From Endothia cerciana (Eukaryota; Ascomycota; Sordariomycetes; Diaporthales; Cryphonectriaceae), in the NCBI GenBank assembly GCA_026119935.1, contig JALRMH010000034.1, positions 248,001 through 312,000 of the forward strand: a stretch of 64,000 nt of DNA, read 5' to 3'. Within the stretch, counting starts at the first letter, position 1. Every line of letters begins with the position of its first letter. Of this stretch, positions 1-9,863 are shown piece by piece. Both the position numbers and the translations under genes were made by a program. Below the pieces are notes generated by a model, which saw only the letters and a list, made by a program, of their open reading frames with translations, was not told the origin of the DNA and searched no databases.

Positions 1-700
1 TTCAGCGTCCGCCGCGATGCGTTGACAGCAGCCTACGAGTCCGGCGCGTACCTGAAGGCGCCCGAGAACAGGGGCCAGGCACCGCCGAACCCGATGACGG
101 ACCCCAATGCCATGGAGGGCATGATGGGTGCCATGAAGGGGCAGATGGCCATGATCATCCCAAACACGCTGATTATGAGCTGGATCAACGCGTTCTTCAG
201 CGGCTATGTGATCAGTAGGTTCAGAATGAGAAGCGGGAGGCGCGACCTTGGGTGGGGAGTGTAGCGCTGACGAGACAATCTGTGCAGTGAAATTGCCGTT
301 CCCCCTAACCATCAAGTTCAAGAGCATGCTCCAGGCCGGGGTAGCCACCAAGGACATGGACCCCAGGTGGATGTCTAGCATTTCATGGTACTTTTTGTGT
401 ATTTTCGGACTACAGCCCGTCTTCAACTTTATCCTTGGGAGTGACAATGGTATGCGTCCCCTATCGTCTCCTTGGACATCCTCCTCTCGTTGTGCTTCCA
501 AGCTAACGGTTCTTCTGCCAGCCGCCAACCAAATGGCCCAGCAGATGGGTCAGATGGGACCCCAACAGCAGCAAATGTTTGGTCCTGGTGTGGATCCCGA
601 CAAGCAGTTCCTGGGTGAGGCCGAGAATCTTGCTGTCATTGAGCATTATTCCGTCCTTGATGATGTGGAGGACCGGTTGCTCGAGGGTACCAGGGCTTGA
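1..700 (+). CDS. EMC3: ER membrane protein complex subunit 3 (3' part), exons <1..214, 288..449, 522..700
   Basis: C-terminal 184 residues of EMC3, a core subunit of the ER membrane insertase complex that inserts tail-anchored and multipass proteins. The 5' end lies outside the window. The reading frame is open from base 1 (FSVRRDALTAAYESG). Family-typical blocks are visible: the Met-rich MEGMMGAMKGQM loop, the hydrophobic stretch ending FFSGYVI, then KLPFPLTIKFKSMLQ and a further membrane segment SWYFLCIFGLQPVFNFIL. Intron 1 (215-287, GTAGGT..CAG) rejoins the A of ATG, giving VIMKLPF. Intron 2 (450-521, GTATGC..CAG, branch-like GCTAAC) rejoins SDN-AANQM; it is a multiple of three with no stop, so it could be misread as coding. 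The gene converges on RPC25 with about 110 bp between stop codons. Assignment is confident; splice sites are inferred from conservation. Confidence 0.93.
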
Positions 701-810
701 TCCCAGCCAATAACCTTGTGGCGGAGACCGGGTGGGCGCTCGTCCCGAGATGTAGACATACAAACACACACGGGCCATCTCAATGTGATGGCCGGTCGGA
801 CAGAAATTCT

Positions 811-1647
811 TCAGAGCTCCCACCACAGCGTGCATCCCAGGCCTTGCGCCTTCATGCTCCCCTTGACGACGTAGGGCGGAAGTCTCGCCTCTTGCGGTGT
901 GTCCTCGCCTGGGGCAACAGAGGGCTTCGTGGGGGTCTGGTCGTTCCACTCCTCACCGGTGACGGCGAGGCGGACAGTCTCATGGATGTCCCAGTAGAGA
1001 GGGCCGTTCTCGCTCTCCCAGACCCAGAGCTGCTCGTTGTGGTCGTACTGACAGCCCTCGGGCAGCTCCTCGGCCTCGACGAAGATGTTGTCGAAGAAAT
1101 CAGTGCGGACTGAAACACGAAATCAGCTGGTGCCCGTTCTGAATCTGCGCAGGGCGCCCAGGTACGAACCGTGAATGCCGTCTGGCGAACACCTGCTGAT
1201 ACGGCCCATAATGACCTCGCCCTTGAAAGGCCGGAAGACAACGAGGCGGAACTCGGCTATGATAGCAAAAAATCAGTCCTCCAGTCCCCAAACAAGGATG
1301 CTATCGGCACAGGGTGGGATTACCGTTCACGTTTGCGGTTCCGGTACCATGACCGATGAGACCTTCAGAGGCCCACAGGAGATCGTAGAGGCAGACGCAG
1401 AGCCCGATTTTCTGGATTACCTGTTCTCAGACGGTCAGTCATGGTCCTGCCCAAGATCTCCCTCTCCATGGTGGGGCGCACCTTGTTGGCATATTTGGCA
1501 TTGATGTTGTCCTCAATGGCCTGCATGCTCTTCTTGTGAAAGTCCTGGGGGGTGATCTGGACCAGATCCGCAATTTTTGTCTCAAGCGCATGTCAGCATA
1601 GGTAGAGACATATACAATAGCAAAGGGCTGCATACCAGGATAAACAT
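811..1647 (-). CDS. RPC25: DNA-directed RNA polymerase III subunit Rpc25 (RPC8), exons 1636..1647, 1482..1580, 1324..1420, 1170..1256, 811..1109
   Basis: The RPB7-like stalk subunit of RNA polymerase III, needed for initiation of tRNA and 5S transcription in the nucleus. The reconstructed 197-residue product starts MFILTKIADLVQITP, the classic Rpc25 N terminus, continues with VIQKIGLCVCLYDLL and SEGLIGHGTGTANVN, and has the OB-fold half VRTDFFDNIFVEAEELPEG ending LGCTLWWEL. Five exons are needed; the first is only 12 nt (ATGTTTATCCTG). Introns 1636-side to 1580 (GTATGC..GAG), 1421-1481, 1257-1323 and 1110-1169 keep phase. The first acceptor (TTGAG) is weak, but the join restores the conserved ILTKIADL. 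Length is close to yeast Rpc25 (about 212). It diverges from the NUFIP1-like gene. Exon coordinates are inferred from conservation. Confidence 0.9.
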
Positions 1648-2444
1648 TTTTGCTTTGGGCCCTTGGAATCCCTCTTAGGGATTCAAGCTGGGAGACTGGT
1701 GGTAATTGGGGGCGCTTCGAGCCTTGAGTATGTCCAGGCTCCAATCACGTCTGAAAAGGGTGGATGGTTTTTGGTCGGCGACGAGTCACTACTAGCATCC
1801 TCTGAGGGCCAGCTGTGGCAGAGCACACAGACTCGGATGATCTCTCAGTTCACGTGTAGCCTTCCAGAGACGTACTCGCTTCCCAGCCTCCATCCAGCAA
1901 TCAGTCAAAGTTGCAGGTAGGTTTTCACAGTGACTTCGTACAATACTGAGCTCCAGGGCCGGCGGGCACGGCAGTGGAAGTGATTCAGAGAGCCTGCACG
2001 GACCAGCCAGAGGTCCCTCCTCCAGCGTTACCTAAGTGGGCTTTAGTGCAGACTTCCGCTGTCAATACTTCTGCCACACTCCGCTCCCTTCGACTCCCAC
2101 AACCACCGACCACCACCGCCGCTAGAGCTACACCACGTCCTCCATTCCTTTCCATCATTGCGACAAGTGTTGTTCTTCACTGGAGGGCTTGTTCCATCAT
2201 ATATTTTTTTTCTTTCCTTCTTGTTCATCGAGGCTCGGTCTGTTTGTTGGCCTGTTTTGCCGCGGTCTGCTCTGCTCTTCTGATACCCATCACCCGGGCC
2301 GTCCATCCTGCTCTGGACATCGACGTTCCACCCGTTCCACCCAGGCATCTGCTTGTTACTTGGAGATTCCCCAGGCCTGCCTTCGACGAGCGGTCAAGAA
2401 AACACGCACTAGTTGGCCAACTCAAGACGCGCCGACGCCTCAAC
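1648..2444. other. Divergent intergenic region between RPC25 and the NUFIP1-like gene
   Basis: About 800 bp that must hold both promoters and the 5' leaders. A pyrimidine-rich stretch with a T-run lies near 2190-2225. The frame of the downstream gene stays open from 1974, but the ATG at 2445 begins the recognisable protein and I take the upstream part as leader. No other feature is supported. Confidence 0.6.
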
Positions 2445-4426
2445 ATGACCTACGGCTACGGTCCCCCTCCCCCGGCCCCGGCCCCCGCGCCTCCTGCCTC
2501 TGGCTACCCACAGTACCCTCAATACCAGAACGGGGCAGGTCGCGGTGGGCATGCTGGCAGGGGAGGTAGAGGTGGGCACAGCTCCCAACCGGGTGGGAGA
2601 CCTGACTACCACGCGCCAACCCCTTACGGCTATCCCCAACAGCCATCTCAACACCAGCCCCAGCCATATGCTCCTCAGCACGGCGGCCAGTATCCTCCTG
2701 CCCAGCACCCACAGCCAGGCCCAGGTGGCTACCCTCAACACCAGCAGCAGTGGCCCGATCAGGGACAGCCTCAACACCCACACCATCCCGGCCAGCCCGC
2801 GTTGCCTGCTCAGAACTACCATCCTAACTACGCTCAACACATCTACCAGCAGCAGCTCCCGTACGGCCCTCAACAGCAGCAACAGCAGCCTGGTTATGGG
2901 GCAGCGCCGCCTCCGCAACCACCGTATGGACAGCCTTACCCTCCTCCACAGCAGCCAAGTGGTCCTCCGCAACAGTGGGGTCCCCCCACGCCCTCGCATT
3001 CTCCTCTGAATCAACCTCAACAGCAGCAATTTGGCGCCGCAAGAAGCCGAGGTGGACACCACAACCAGCCCAAGGCTCAGGCTATGGGGCCGCCCATTCG
3101 GATGGGGTTTGACAGCGGTCCGGTCAGGGATCCCAATGCTCCAGTGAGCACTGGCTACCCGCCACAGCCCTACGCCCCTCATCAGGGGCCCGGTCCATAC
3201 CCTCCAGCTCCCTATCAAGGTTATCCTCCGCCTGTGGCACCACCCGTGCCTGGTCCTCCTCCTCAGCACTACGATGGGCAGCTCCAGCAGAATGGTCGTC
3301 ACCACGGCCGTGGCGGCTTTCACAATACCAACTTCAAGCAGCGTTCCGGGTTCAATGATAACAAGGGCCGTCATCACAACCATAATCACAACAATAACAA
3401 CAACAATCGCAAGCCTGGTGGCGGCCCTGCCACGCCTCAGGCGCACCATCAGAAGCCTGATGCTGCCTCTGCTGGCAAGAAGAAGAAGCGCAAGACTAAT
3501 ACCCTTGGTCTTACGCCGGGTGACGAGTCTGATGATGACTTTGATGAAGAGGCCAAGCTGAGCGAGTTGATTGGCGCTGATGCCCCCGAGTAGGTTTTCT
3601 TACGTTTGTAGAGGCGTATGTTCGACTTGCTGACGGCCACAGACCCTCAGACATCACAGCGTGGATCGCGGAACGCAAGCGCAACTTCCCCACCAAGACC
3701 CGTGTCAAGGCCAAGCTGGCCGTGGAGAAGGACGGTACGAGCAAGGACGGAGAATCCAAGGACGAGCGTGCTCTGGCTCTTGAGAGGGAGCAGCAGAGGG
3801 CCGACAAGCTGCGCCGTGAGCTGGAGAAAGTCGAATCCAGCCTGAAGCGGAAGCGCGAGCAGCAGGATGCCGGTGACGAGATGCGCGATGTCGCTGCAAG
3901 TTCCTCGATGTCGCCATCGGTCAAGTCCGAAAACGAGAAACCCGAGGCCATGTCCGCTAAGCCGGACCCTAATGCTAACCTTCCACCACCTCCGAAGAAG
4001 GCCGACCCCAACAAGCATTGCAAGTACTACTCCACCGGAGGCACTTGTGGCAAGAAGGGCAAGTGCCGCTTCGTCCACGACCCTGAAGTAAGAGAGGCTG
4101 CGCTCAAGGAGAGAGAAATGAACGGTGGACGGATGACCCTGCAGCAACGGTTGGCCCTCAACGACAAGGATCAGCAGGACATGACCATCGTCAGGGCCAT
4201 TAAGTACCTTCAGGAAAAAGGTTTGATGGAGCCCAAGCCCAAGCCCTCGAACGGCAGTGTGACGAATGGTCATACCGCCACACTTGTCACCAAGTCATCT
4301 TTGCCTCCTCCACCCGCCAGCGGTCTTCCACCTCAGCCGCCACCGAGCGTTGTGTCGCCACCGACGGTCCGTTACCAAGGGTGGAACCTGAGTGGGTTTG
4401 GAAATACGGGTGTCAAGAGCGAGTAG
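2445..4426 (+). CDS. NUFIP1-domain, CCCH zinc-finger protein, exons 2445..3589 and 3643..4426
   Basis: A 642-residue protein. Residues 1-340 are low complexity, rich in Pro, Gln, Gly and Tyr with RGG-like GGRGG patches, typical of RNA-binding or condensate-forming proteins. A KKKKRK basic patch precedes the intron. The splice (GTAGGT at 3590, CAG ending 3642) gives EPSDITAWIAERKRNFPT at about 383-400, the NUFIP1-type conserved box found in factors that scaffold box C/D snoRNP assembly. A charged coiled coil follows (about 420-455), then a CCCH finger, C508-x8-C-x5-C-x3-H (CKYYSTGGTC..CRFVH). Without splicing the frame would stop at GAG-TAG right at the donor. A nuclear role in snoRNP assembly or RNA binding is inferred from the domains; the exact orthologue is not certain, so no symbol is given. 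Confidence 0.88.
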
Positions 4427-5848
4427 GAGCCGACATCTGGCATGGCAACATTTTGGAGCACAAGCCCAGCACACGCCATAGGTTCATTTCTGACCCCTCC
4501 CGGAAGCGGTCGCGTGGACTCGGTGCAAATTTGAGAGGCAGCTGTCAGGGTTCCGATCGGCCCAGGCCTGCCTACCCAATCCTCCTTTTTCATCAGGACT
4601 TTGATAAACTTCCTTGCCCTTCACGGGCCGCTGGGCCGAATGACACCCTATAAAACCCAACTCCCAGACTTTTATTTCACCAGTCGCCAGTTTCGTCTGG
4701 CTTTCTTCCTGCGCGATCTTGTTCACGGTCAAACCGAGGAGGGTCTTGACAGTGTCAGACAGACGTCTCGCGGCTGCAGCTGGTCGCTCGCATTTCTTCG
4801 GTCGGACACATTCTTTTGCAAGTCTGAATTTTTGAAAACCATCCGACCGGAGCCAGGTGTGCTCGGAACTTGAATTATATGGAAGGGCGTCACGGGGATG
4901 GAAAAGTCGACGCACAACGTTGACAGGATAGACAAACACTAATACCCTCATGGCCTTAACACCCTCATGGTTTGCTTTCCTCCAAAGACTGGTAAAATAG
5001 GAGCGTAAAATCTATATACGATGGGCAACCACTAGGTGATTGTTTCGAGGCTTTTCATCGTCTGCCGCTCATGAAAACATCATTCATTAATCCCTCGTCC
5101 CTCTGCTGCTATGTTCTTTGGGCCACAAGTCTCAGTGGGTAGCCTGTTTGCTGCAGATCCTCTGAAGAGGCTGGGCAAGTCGCGTGCCTTGCTACCCGCA
5201 GTAGTGTGATGCAGGCTCTGAAGGCAGGCGGTCAGGTACAGGCTATGAGGTCCGTTGCCTCATCTTCGTCGTCAGGAACAGGATACCTCATGTCACGATT
5301 TCATTGTATTGGCAGGTCATTCATTTATATTAGCAGTAGAGACCAGGGGGTTGAAAATGTTCACATGACCATCAGCGTCCTCTCAGGCAGATGAGGAATC
5401 GTTTGACTGTAATTCAATTATCATTCATCTTTACAGTAGACATCTACATGGAAATCCTTGATCCATCTGCACAAGCAGCGGCTTGTCCTGATCGCCATCC
5501 AGACACGAGCCATCTGTCTGATGCTGGTTGTCCTCTATCGGTATCATTTGAGGCCAAATGATGCATGTGGACATGCAGAAGGGGGAGAAGAAAAAAAAAG
5601 CAAAACGCCTGCCGCTATGCTGACATAAAGTCCAGTCTCTCCTTCTGGAACCCTGAACACCGTTCTCTTGTGCCGTGATAAGCTCCACCGCATCTTTCCC
5701 TGAACGCCGATCCATGGCCAAACCTTGAAAAGCAGACAGTGAGATCCAGTGGTGTTAGGATGGTGTGTATTGTGTATGGGATGCAGGTTGTCGTGTTTGA
5801 AAATAAGCCGAGGCGAACTTCTTACGAGGCGGAGGGTCAAAGCACGCC
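4427..5848. other. Convergent intergenic region, 3' ends of the NUFIP1-like gene and SPT2
   Basis: About 1.4 kb between two stop codons on opposite strands. It holds both 3' UTRs. I see only short open frames without conserved composition and no RNA gene. Confidence 0.5.
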
Positions 5849-7162
5849 TCAGCGTCTGTTCTGAAGGGCAGCCCTCCTGCGAGCCTCTTTCTCGCGTCTT
5901 CGCTTCTCCAGCAGGGCTTCTTCACGGGCGTCCTCAAGCCTGGCCAGCCTGGCCGCTGCAGCTTCCTCATCCTCCACATCAGAGTATCCGGCTTCCATAT
6001 CCGATTCTTCGTCAGCTTCGGCGTACCGATAGCGTGAGCCGTAGCCGTAGCCATCGTCCTCCTCTTCTTCGTCATCGACGACGAAGTCGTCTAAGTCTTC
6101 ATCGAACTCCTCATCCCGCTGACGGCGTGGCTTAGAAAACATACCCATCGGATTAGGTCGTCTGCCACCGTTTCGGTCGCGGTCAGGGCCAGCTCCAAGG
6201 GCACCGGGTCGTGAAGAGCCAGGCTTGACCTTGCTCGGAGGTGGTCGGGCAGACCCGGCGTAGCCCGTAGTAGCGGCAGCCTTCTTGGGCTTTCGTTCCT
6301 CCACCATCGCAGCCTTGGCGACTTTTCCGGTCACAGGCTTCTGTACTGCTCCCCGGTCTCGATCGAGGTGTCCGTTGTTGCTCCGCTGAACGCCATTCGC
6401 TCCGTTTCTGGCCGGCAGACCAGCACCTAGCTTCATGCCCGGCCTGAGACCCTTCTTTGCAGCCTTCAGCTCCTCTGCAGCAGCCTCCTCCCGCTCCTTC
6501 CTGGTGGGTAGCTTCTCGGTAGCCTTGTGCTGGATCTTTCCTATAGCCTGCAGCTTCTGCTGCTGAGCAGCGGCCCGAGCCTTGATCTCGGCGATGGAGC
6601 CCTTCTTGGGTGCCTTGGCGGCAGGGTCTGAGCTGACCGGCTGGCCGGTAGATGCCGCTGCTGGGCGCTTTGTGAGTGACGAGGTCGCAGGTGGGATGCT
6701 TCGAGCCTGACCCGAAAAGGAGGCGGAGGTTGGCGACGGTCTGCTATTTGTGCCTAGGGATGGCTTCTTGGAGGCGGAGGAGGCAGACCTGTCAGTGAGG
6801 GGCCTCGATGTAGCAACCGATGATGGTCTGGCCGACCCGGTGTAACCGGTTGTTGGTCGTTCAGCAGGGCGTGGCGTCCTGGAAGGGTCACCGTTCGGCT
6901 TGGAAGGGCCAGAGGGAGTCGAAGTGGGGACGGTCCTCGGGGCTTTCACGGCAGCGCCCTTGGCATCTGTATCGGCCTTCCTCTTGGCTGGTACTCCATT
7001 CGTTGGTCGAGGTGGTGTTGCTGGGGAGGCTGTGGGCTTCTCGCCCGTGATGGAGGCGAGCAGCTGACCGATCTGCAGGGAAGGAGAGGGTGAATCAGTC
7101 GTCGATACTCGCGGGCCTCGAGACAAGTGTGCGTGCGGGACGAGTGCTCAACTCACCGGCAT
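5849..7162 (-). CDS. SPT2: SPT2 chromatin protein, exons 7157..7162 and 5849..7072
   Basis: A 409-residue Spt2-family histone H3-H4 chaperone involved in nucleosome maintenance during transcription. Exon 1 is only ATG-CCG followed by a perfect GTGAGT donor; the acceptor CAG ends at 7073 and the joined N terminus MPIGQLLASITGE matches the fungal SPT2 start. The middle is Ala/Lys/Pro/Ser-rich and disordered, with repeats around TTGYAGSARP/TTGYTGSARP. The C-terminal SPT2 domain is plain: KPRRQRDEEFDEDLDDFVVDD, an acidic stretch, then a charged helix REEALLEKRRREKEARRR ending ALQNRR. It diverges from the P2 gene. A longer start at 7126 would skip the conserved MPI and is rejected. Confidence 0.92.
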
Positions 7163-8419
7163 GATGGATTGAATCCCGCGACCAGAGTGACTCTCCTAAG
7201 ATTGGTCCCACCCTCCAAGATAGACGAATATCTTCCTCTAAATCGTCATCAAACCGGCCAAGGTCGATGCATCGGGGACATGAGATAGGGAGTTTGGAAG
7301 TTTTGTTCCAGTTGGCGCTGCAAACAGGTCACACACCAAGCAGGCTTTTCTCGTTTGCGCCCGCGACCTGCAACCAACCGTGGTAGTGCTGCTGCTGCTG
7401 TTTGCCGCCTGGAATACCAAGCGAACTCGGCCGACCTTGCGAGGAGCTTGAATCGGGGGGAAAGGCCGGAAATCGCTTAGGCTTGGGGGGGGGGGGGGCC
7501 GAAGGACCGGGAGAACAAAGGAGGAAAGGGAAAGGGGGGGAGACTTGGGAGGGAGAGGGTGGTCGTGTGAGGGAGAGAAGGGAAAGTGACGATCCAGTGG
7601 CTATTTATGCTCCCGAGGTCACTGCTGCTGCGACCCGCTAGAAAATTGAAGAAACGCCAAATGCCACTGGAAGATGGGTTGCTGCGGCGCGTGCCAACCA
7701 TCAAACACCCCGCTATCCGATTGGACACGATAGGGCCTCGATAGCGAGGACGACCAGAAGCCAGAGGCAGCTCAGCAGGACCCTTCCACGCCAGCAAGAT
7801 TCACCATGGGGAGGAGGTCAGAGCGTTCTCATCGCTCCACTCAATGCCTGACGGACTGACTGACTGACTGAACGACTGAGTCCAGTTTATGCGGTAAACC
7901 CGACTCGGGCATCAAGATAAACCCCCCCCCCCCCCGGGGGTCGGCATCTCTCCCCCCATCCCTGCCAGCTATGCGCAGCTGGTCTCCGTCTGGCGACCAG
8001 CTGTTCTGAGGGAGGCGCTCGGACCACCCAGCAACCCACCGTTCTTGACCCCGGCTGGCTCAAAACCCCCAAGCTCGAACTTTTTCTGTGCTCACAGAAC
8101 GACACACCGATCGACTCATCACCAACCCACCACAGAATCCTTCCACGCAAGAACTCGAAGACTCAGTCTCCGCCAAGCGGTTAAATCGATTGACATCTCG
8201 TGTTCTTTTTAGTTCATCAACATGTGAGTCAAAGCCGGCCGGCGTCGAGGTACCCTCGACCAAGCAACCTATTTTATCCCCCCCAACCCGCGGTGCACGA
8301 GTTCAAACTCCGCCTCGAATCGGTGCTCCAGAAGTTTCCCGTCGCAGGCCTCTCTGCCGCATGACAAGTTCGCATTCCTGACATAATTCAAATCGCACAT
8401 ACAGACCCAATCAGTCAAG
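7163..8419. other. Divergent promoter region between SPT2 and the P2 gene
   Basis: About 1.26 kb. It contains a 14-G run (7485-7498) inside a purine-rich stretch to about 7580, an ACTG microsatellite (about 7853-7876), and a C-run followed by a G-run (about 7922-7940). The last 200 bp probably form a 5' UTR intron of the P2 gene. No coding sequence is supported. Confidence 0.6.
8224..8414 (+). other. Probable 5' UTR intron of the P2 gene
   Basis: A GTGAGT donor at 8224 and a CAG acceptor at 8412-8414, five bases before the start codon, with a CTGAC branch-like sequence near 8379. Introns just upstream of the ATG are common in fungal ribosomal-protein genes. The donor G is also the G of an upstream ATG that is directly followed by TGA (8222-8227). 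Inferred from sequence only. Confidence 0.5.
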
Positions 8420-8915
8420 ATGAAGCACCTGGCGGCTTACCTCCTCCTCACCCTGGGCGGCAACGAGAAGCCCTCTTCCAGCGACATCAAGAAGGTCCTT
8501 GAGTCCGTTGGTATCGAGGCCGACTCCGACCGCCTGGACAAGCTCATCTCCGAGCTCGAGGGCAAGGACATCAACGAGGTACGATACGAAGCGATGAGAT
8601 GCGACATTGCCGCCGTTCCAGGACGGATAGATGCGGTCTTGAGAACAATGTGCTGATGGGTGACCCCGATACAGTTGATCTCCGAGGGTAGCTCCAAGCT
8701 TGCTTCCGTTCCGTCTGGTGGTGCCGGTGGTGCTGCCGCTGGTGGCGCTGCTGCCGCCGGTGGTGCCGCCGAGGCCCCCAAGGAGGAGGAGAAGGAAGAG
8801 GGTAAGTCAACGTTGTGGCAGACAGCGGTCTACCTGGGCATGTGCGCAAACGCTGACACCTGCAACAGAGAAGGAGGAGTCCGACGAGGATATGGGTTTC
8901 GGTCTGTTCGACTAA
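8420..8915 (+). CDS. RPP2: 60S acidic ribosomal protein P2, exons 8420..8578, 8675..8801, 8869..8915
   Basis: Stalk protein P2 (110 residues), which with P1 and P0 recruits elongation factors to the large subunit. The N-terminal domain MKHLAAYLLLTLGGNE and SDIKKVLESVGIEADSDRL are diagnostic of P2 rather than P1. An Ala/Gly hinge follows, then the acidic conserved tail EEKEESDEDMGFGLFD. Intron 1 (8579-8674) joins KDINE to LISEGSSKLA. Intron 2 (8802-8868, GTAAGT..CAG) splits a Glu codon. Spliced length equals the usual family length. Confidence 0.96.
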
Positions 8916-9863
8916 AAGCTTGGGTACGCATTGCCCAATCCACAAAAAAAAGTGATACACACACTGCGGAGACGCTCTTGAGTACCATCACGGGCCTGCT
9001 AGGGCGGCTCGGCTCGTCATCTCATGCCAGGACGGTGTTGGGATGATATGACCGGTCGCAGGAGGTAGTAGCTCATGAGGAGCCAGGGAAAAATAAAACA
9101 AGCTTCATGATTCTCCGCAACTTCTGCTGTCTCCATCTATGCTGGTGCAGTATCATGACGGCTACCTAAATGTCCGCGAATCGTCTTGACATGAAATAGT
9201 GACGACAATGGTACCTGATATAACGTGGGGTGTTCGACGGCGGGTCGGCGCATTGACGGGTTTAAATTGCATGCAGAGTTGAGTCAACCTGAAGAGGGTG
9301 ACATGCGCTCCAGTGCATGTACGCCCTTACATGGGTGTCCTCGACAGCGCCTGCAGCGGCGCCAAGCGCTCCCCCCATCTGGACATGCGTTGCGGTGGAA
9401 ACGCGGTAGGAGCTGATCGATTGGCCACCAGAGATCCACCACAACATCTCACAGCTGCGAGGCCCACCCAAAACCTGGTTTGGACGCACTCTCCCGCGAT
9501 GCCCTCCCTTTCCCATCTTTCAACCACCTTTCTTGTTCCTGCGTATTGCTTCCACCGCCTACGAGTTTGCTACGAGCATGACCATGGACCTCTAGGACAC
9601 GTCGAATTATTATTTCTCTAGCCACCTTCGAGCGATTTACACGAACGAGCGCGTGTCGCAATCGGACGAAGTCCACCGCTCAACCCAGGGCCTCCACTCC
9701 TGTTCTGTTGGAAGGATTCCGGAGACACAAGAGACACACACACCGGCACAGGCCAGAGCGGTTGCTGGCCCAGGCTCGCCTGTCGCAAGTCAGCCGATCG
9801 ATCGAGCCACCATCCTCCCACCTAGTCTTGTCTACCACAGCATCCAACAAGTGAATCACCAAA
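8916..9863. other. Intergenic region between the P2 gene and MPS1
   Basis: About 950 bp between genes in the same direction, holding the 3' UTR of P2 and the promoter and leader of MPS1. Nothing else is recognisable. Confidence 0.5.

Noticed and set aside
2409..3449. 346-codon open frame on the minus strand
   Set aside because: It is the antisense shadow of the Pro/Gln-rich NUFIP1-like gene; its Arg/Leu/Val bias follows from that codon composition.
7126..7128. Alternative SPT2 start giving MSRGPRV
   Set aside because: This ATG is inside the intron; splicing the ATGCCG exon restores the conserved MPIGQLLA start.
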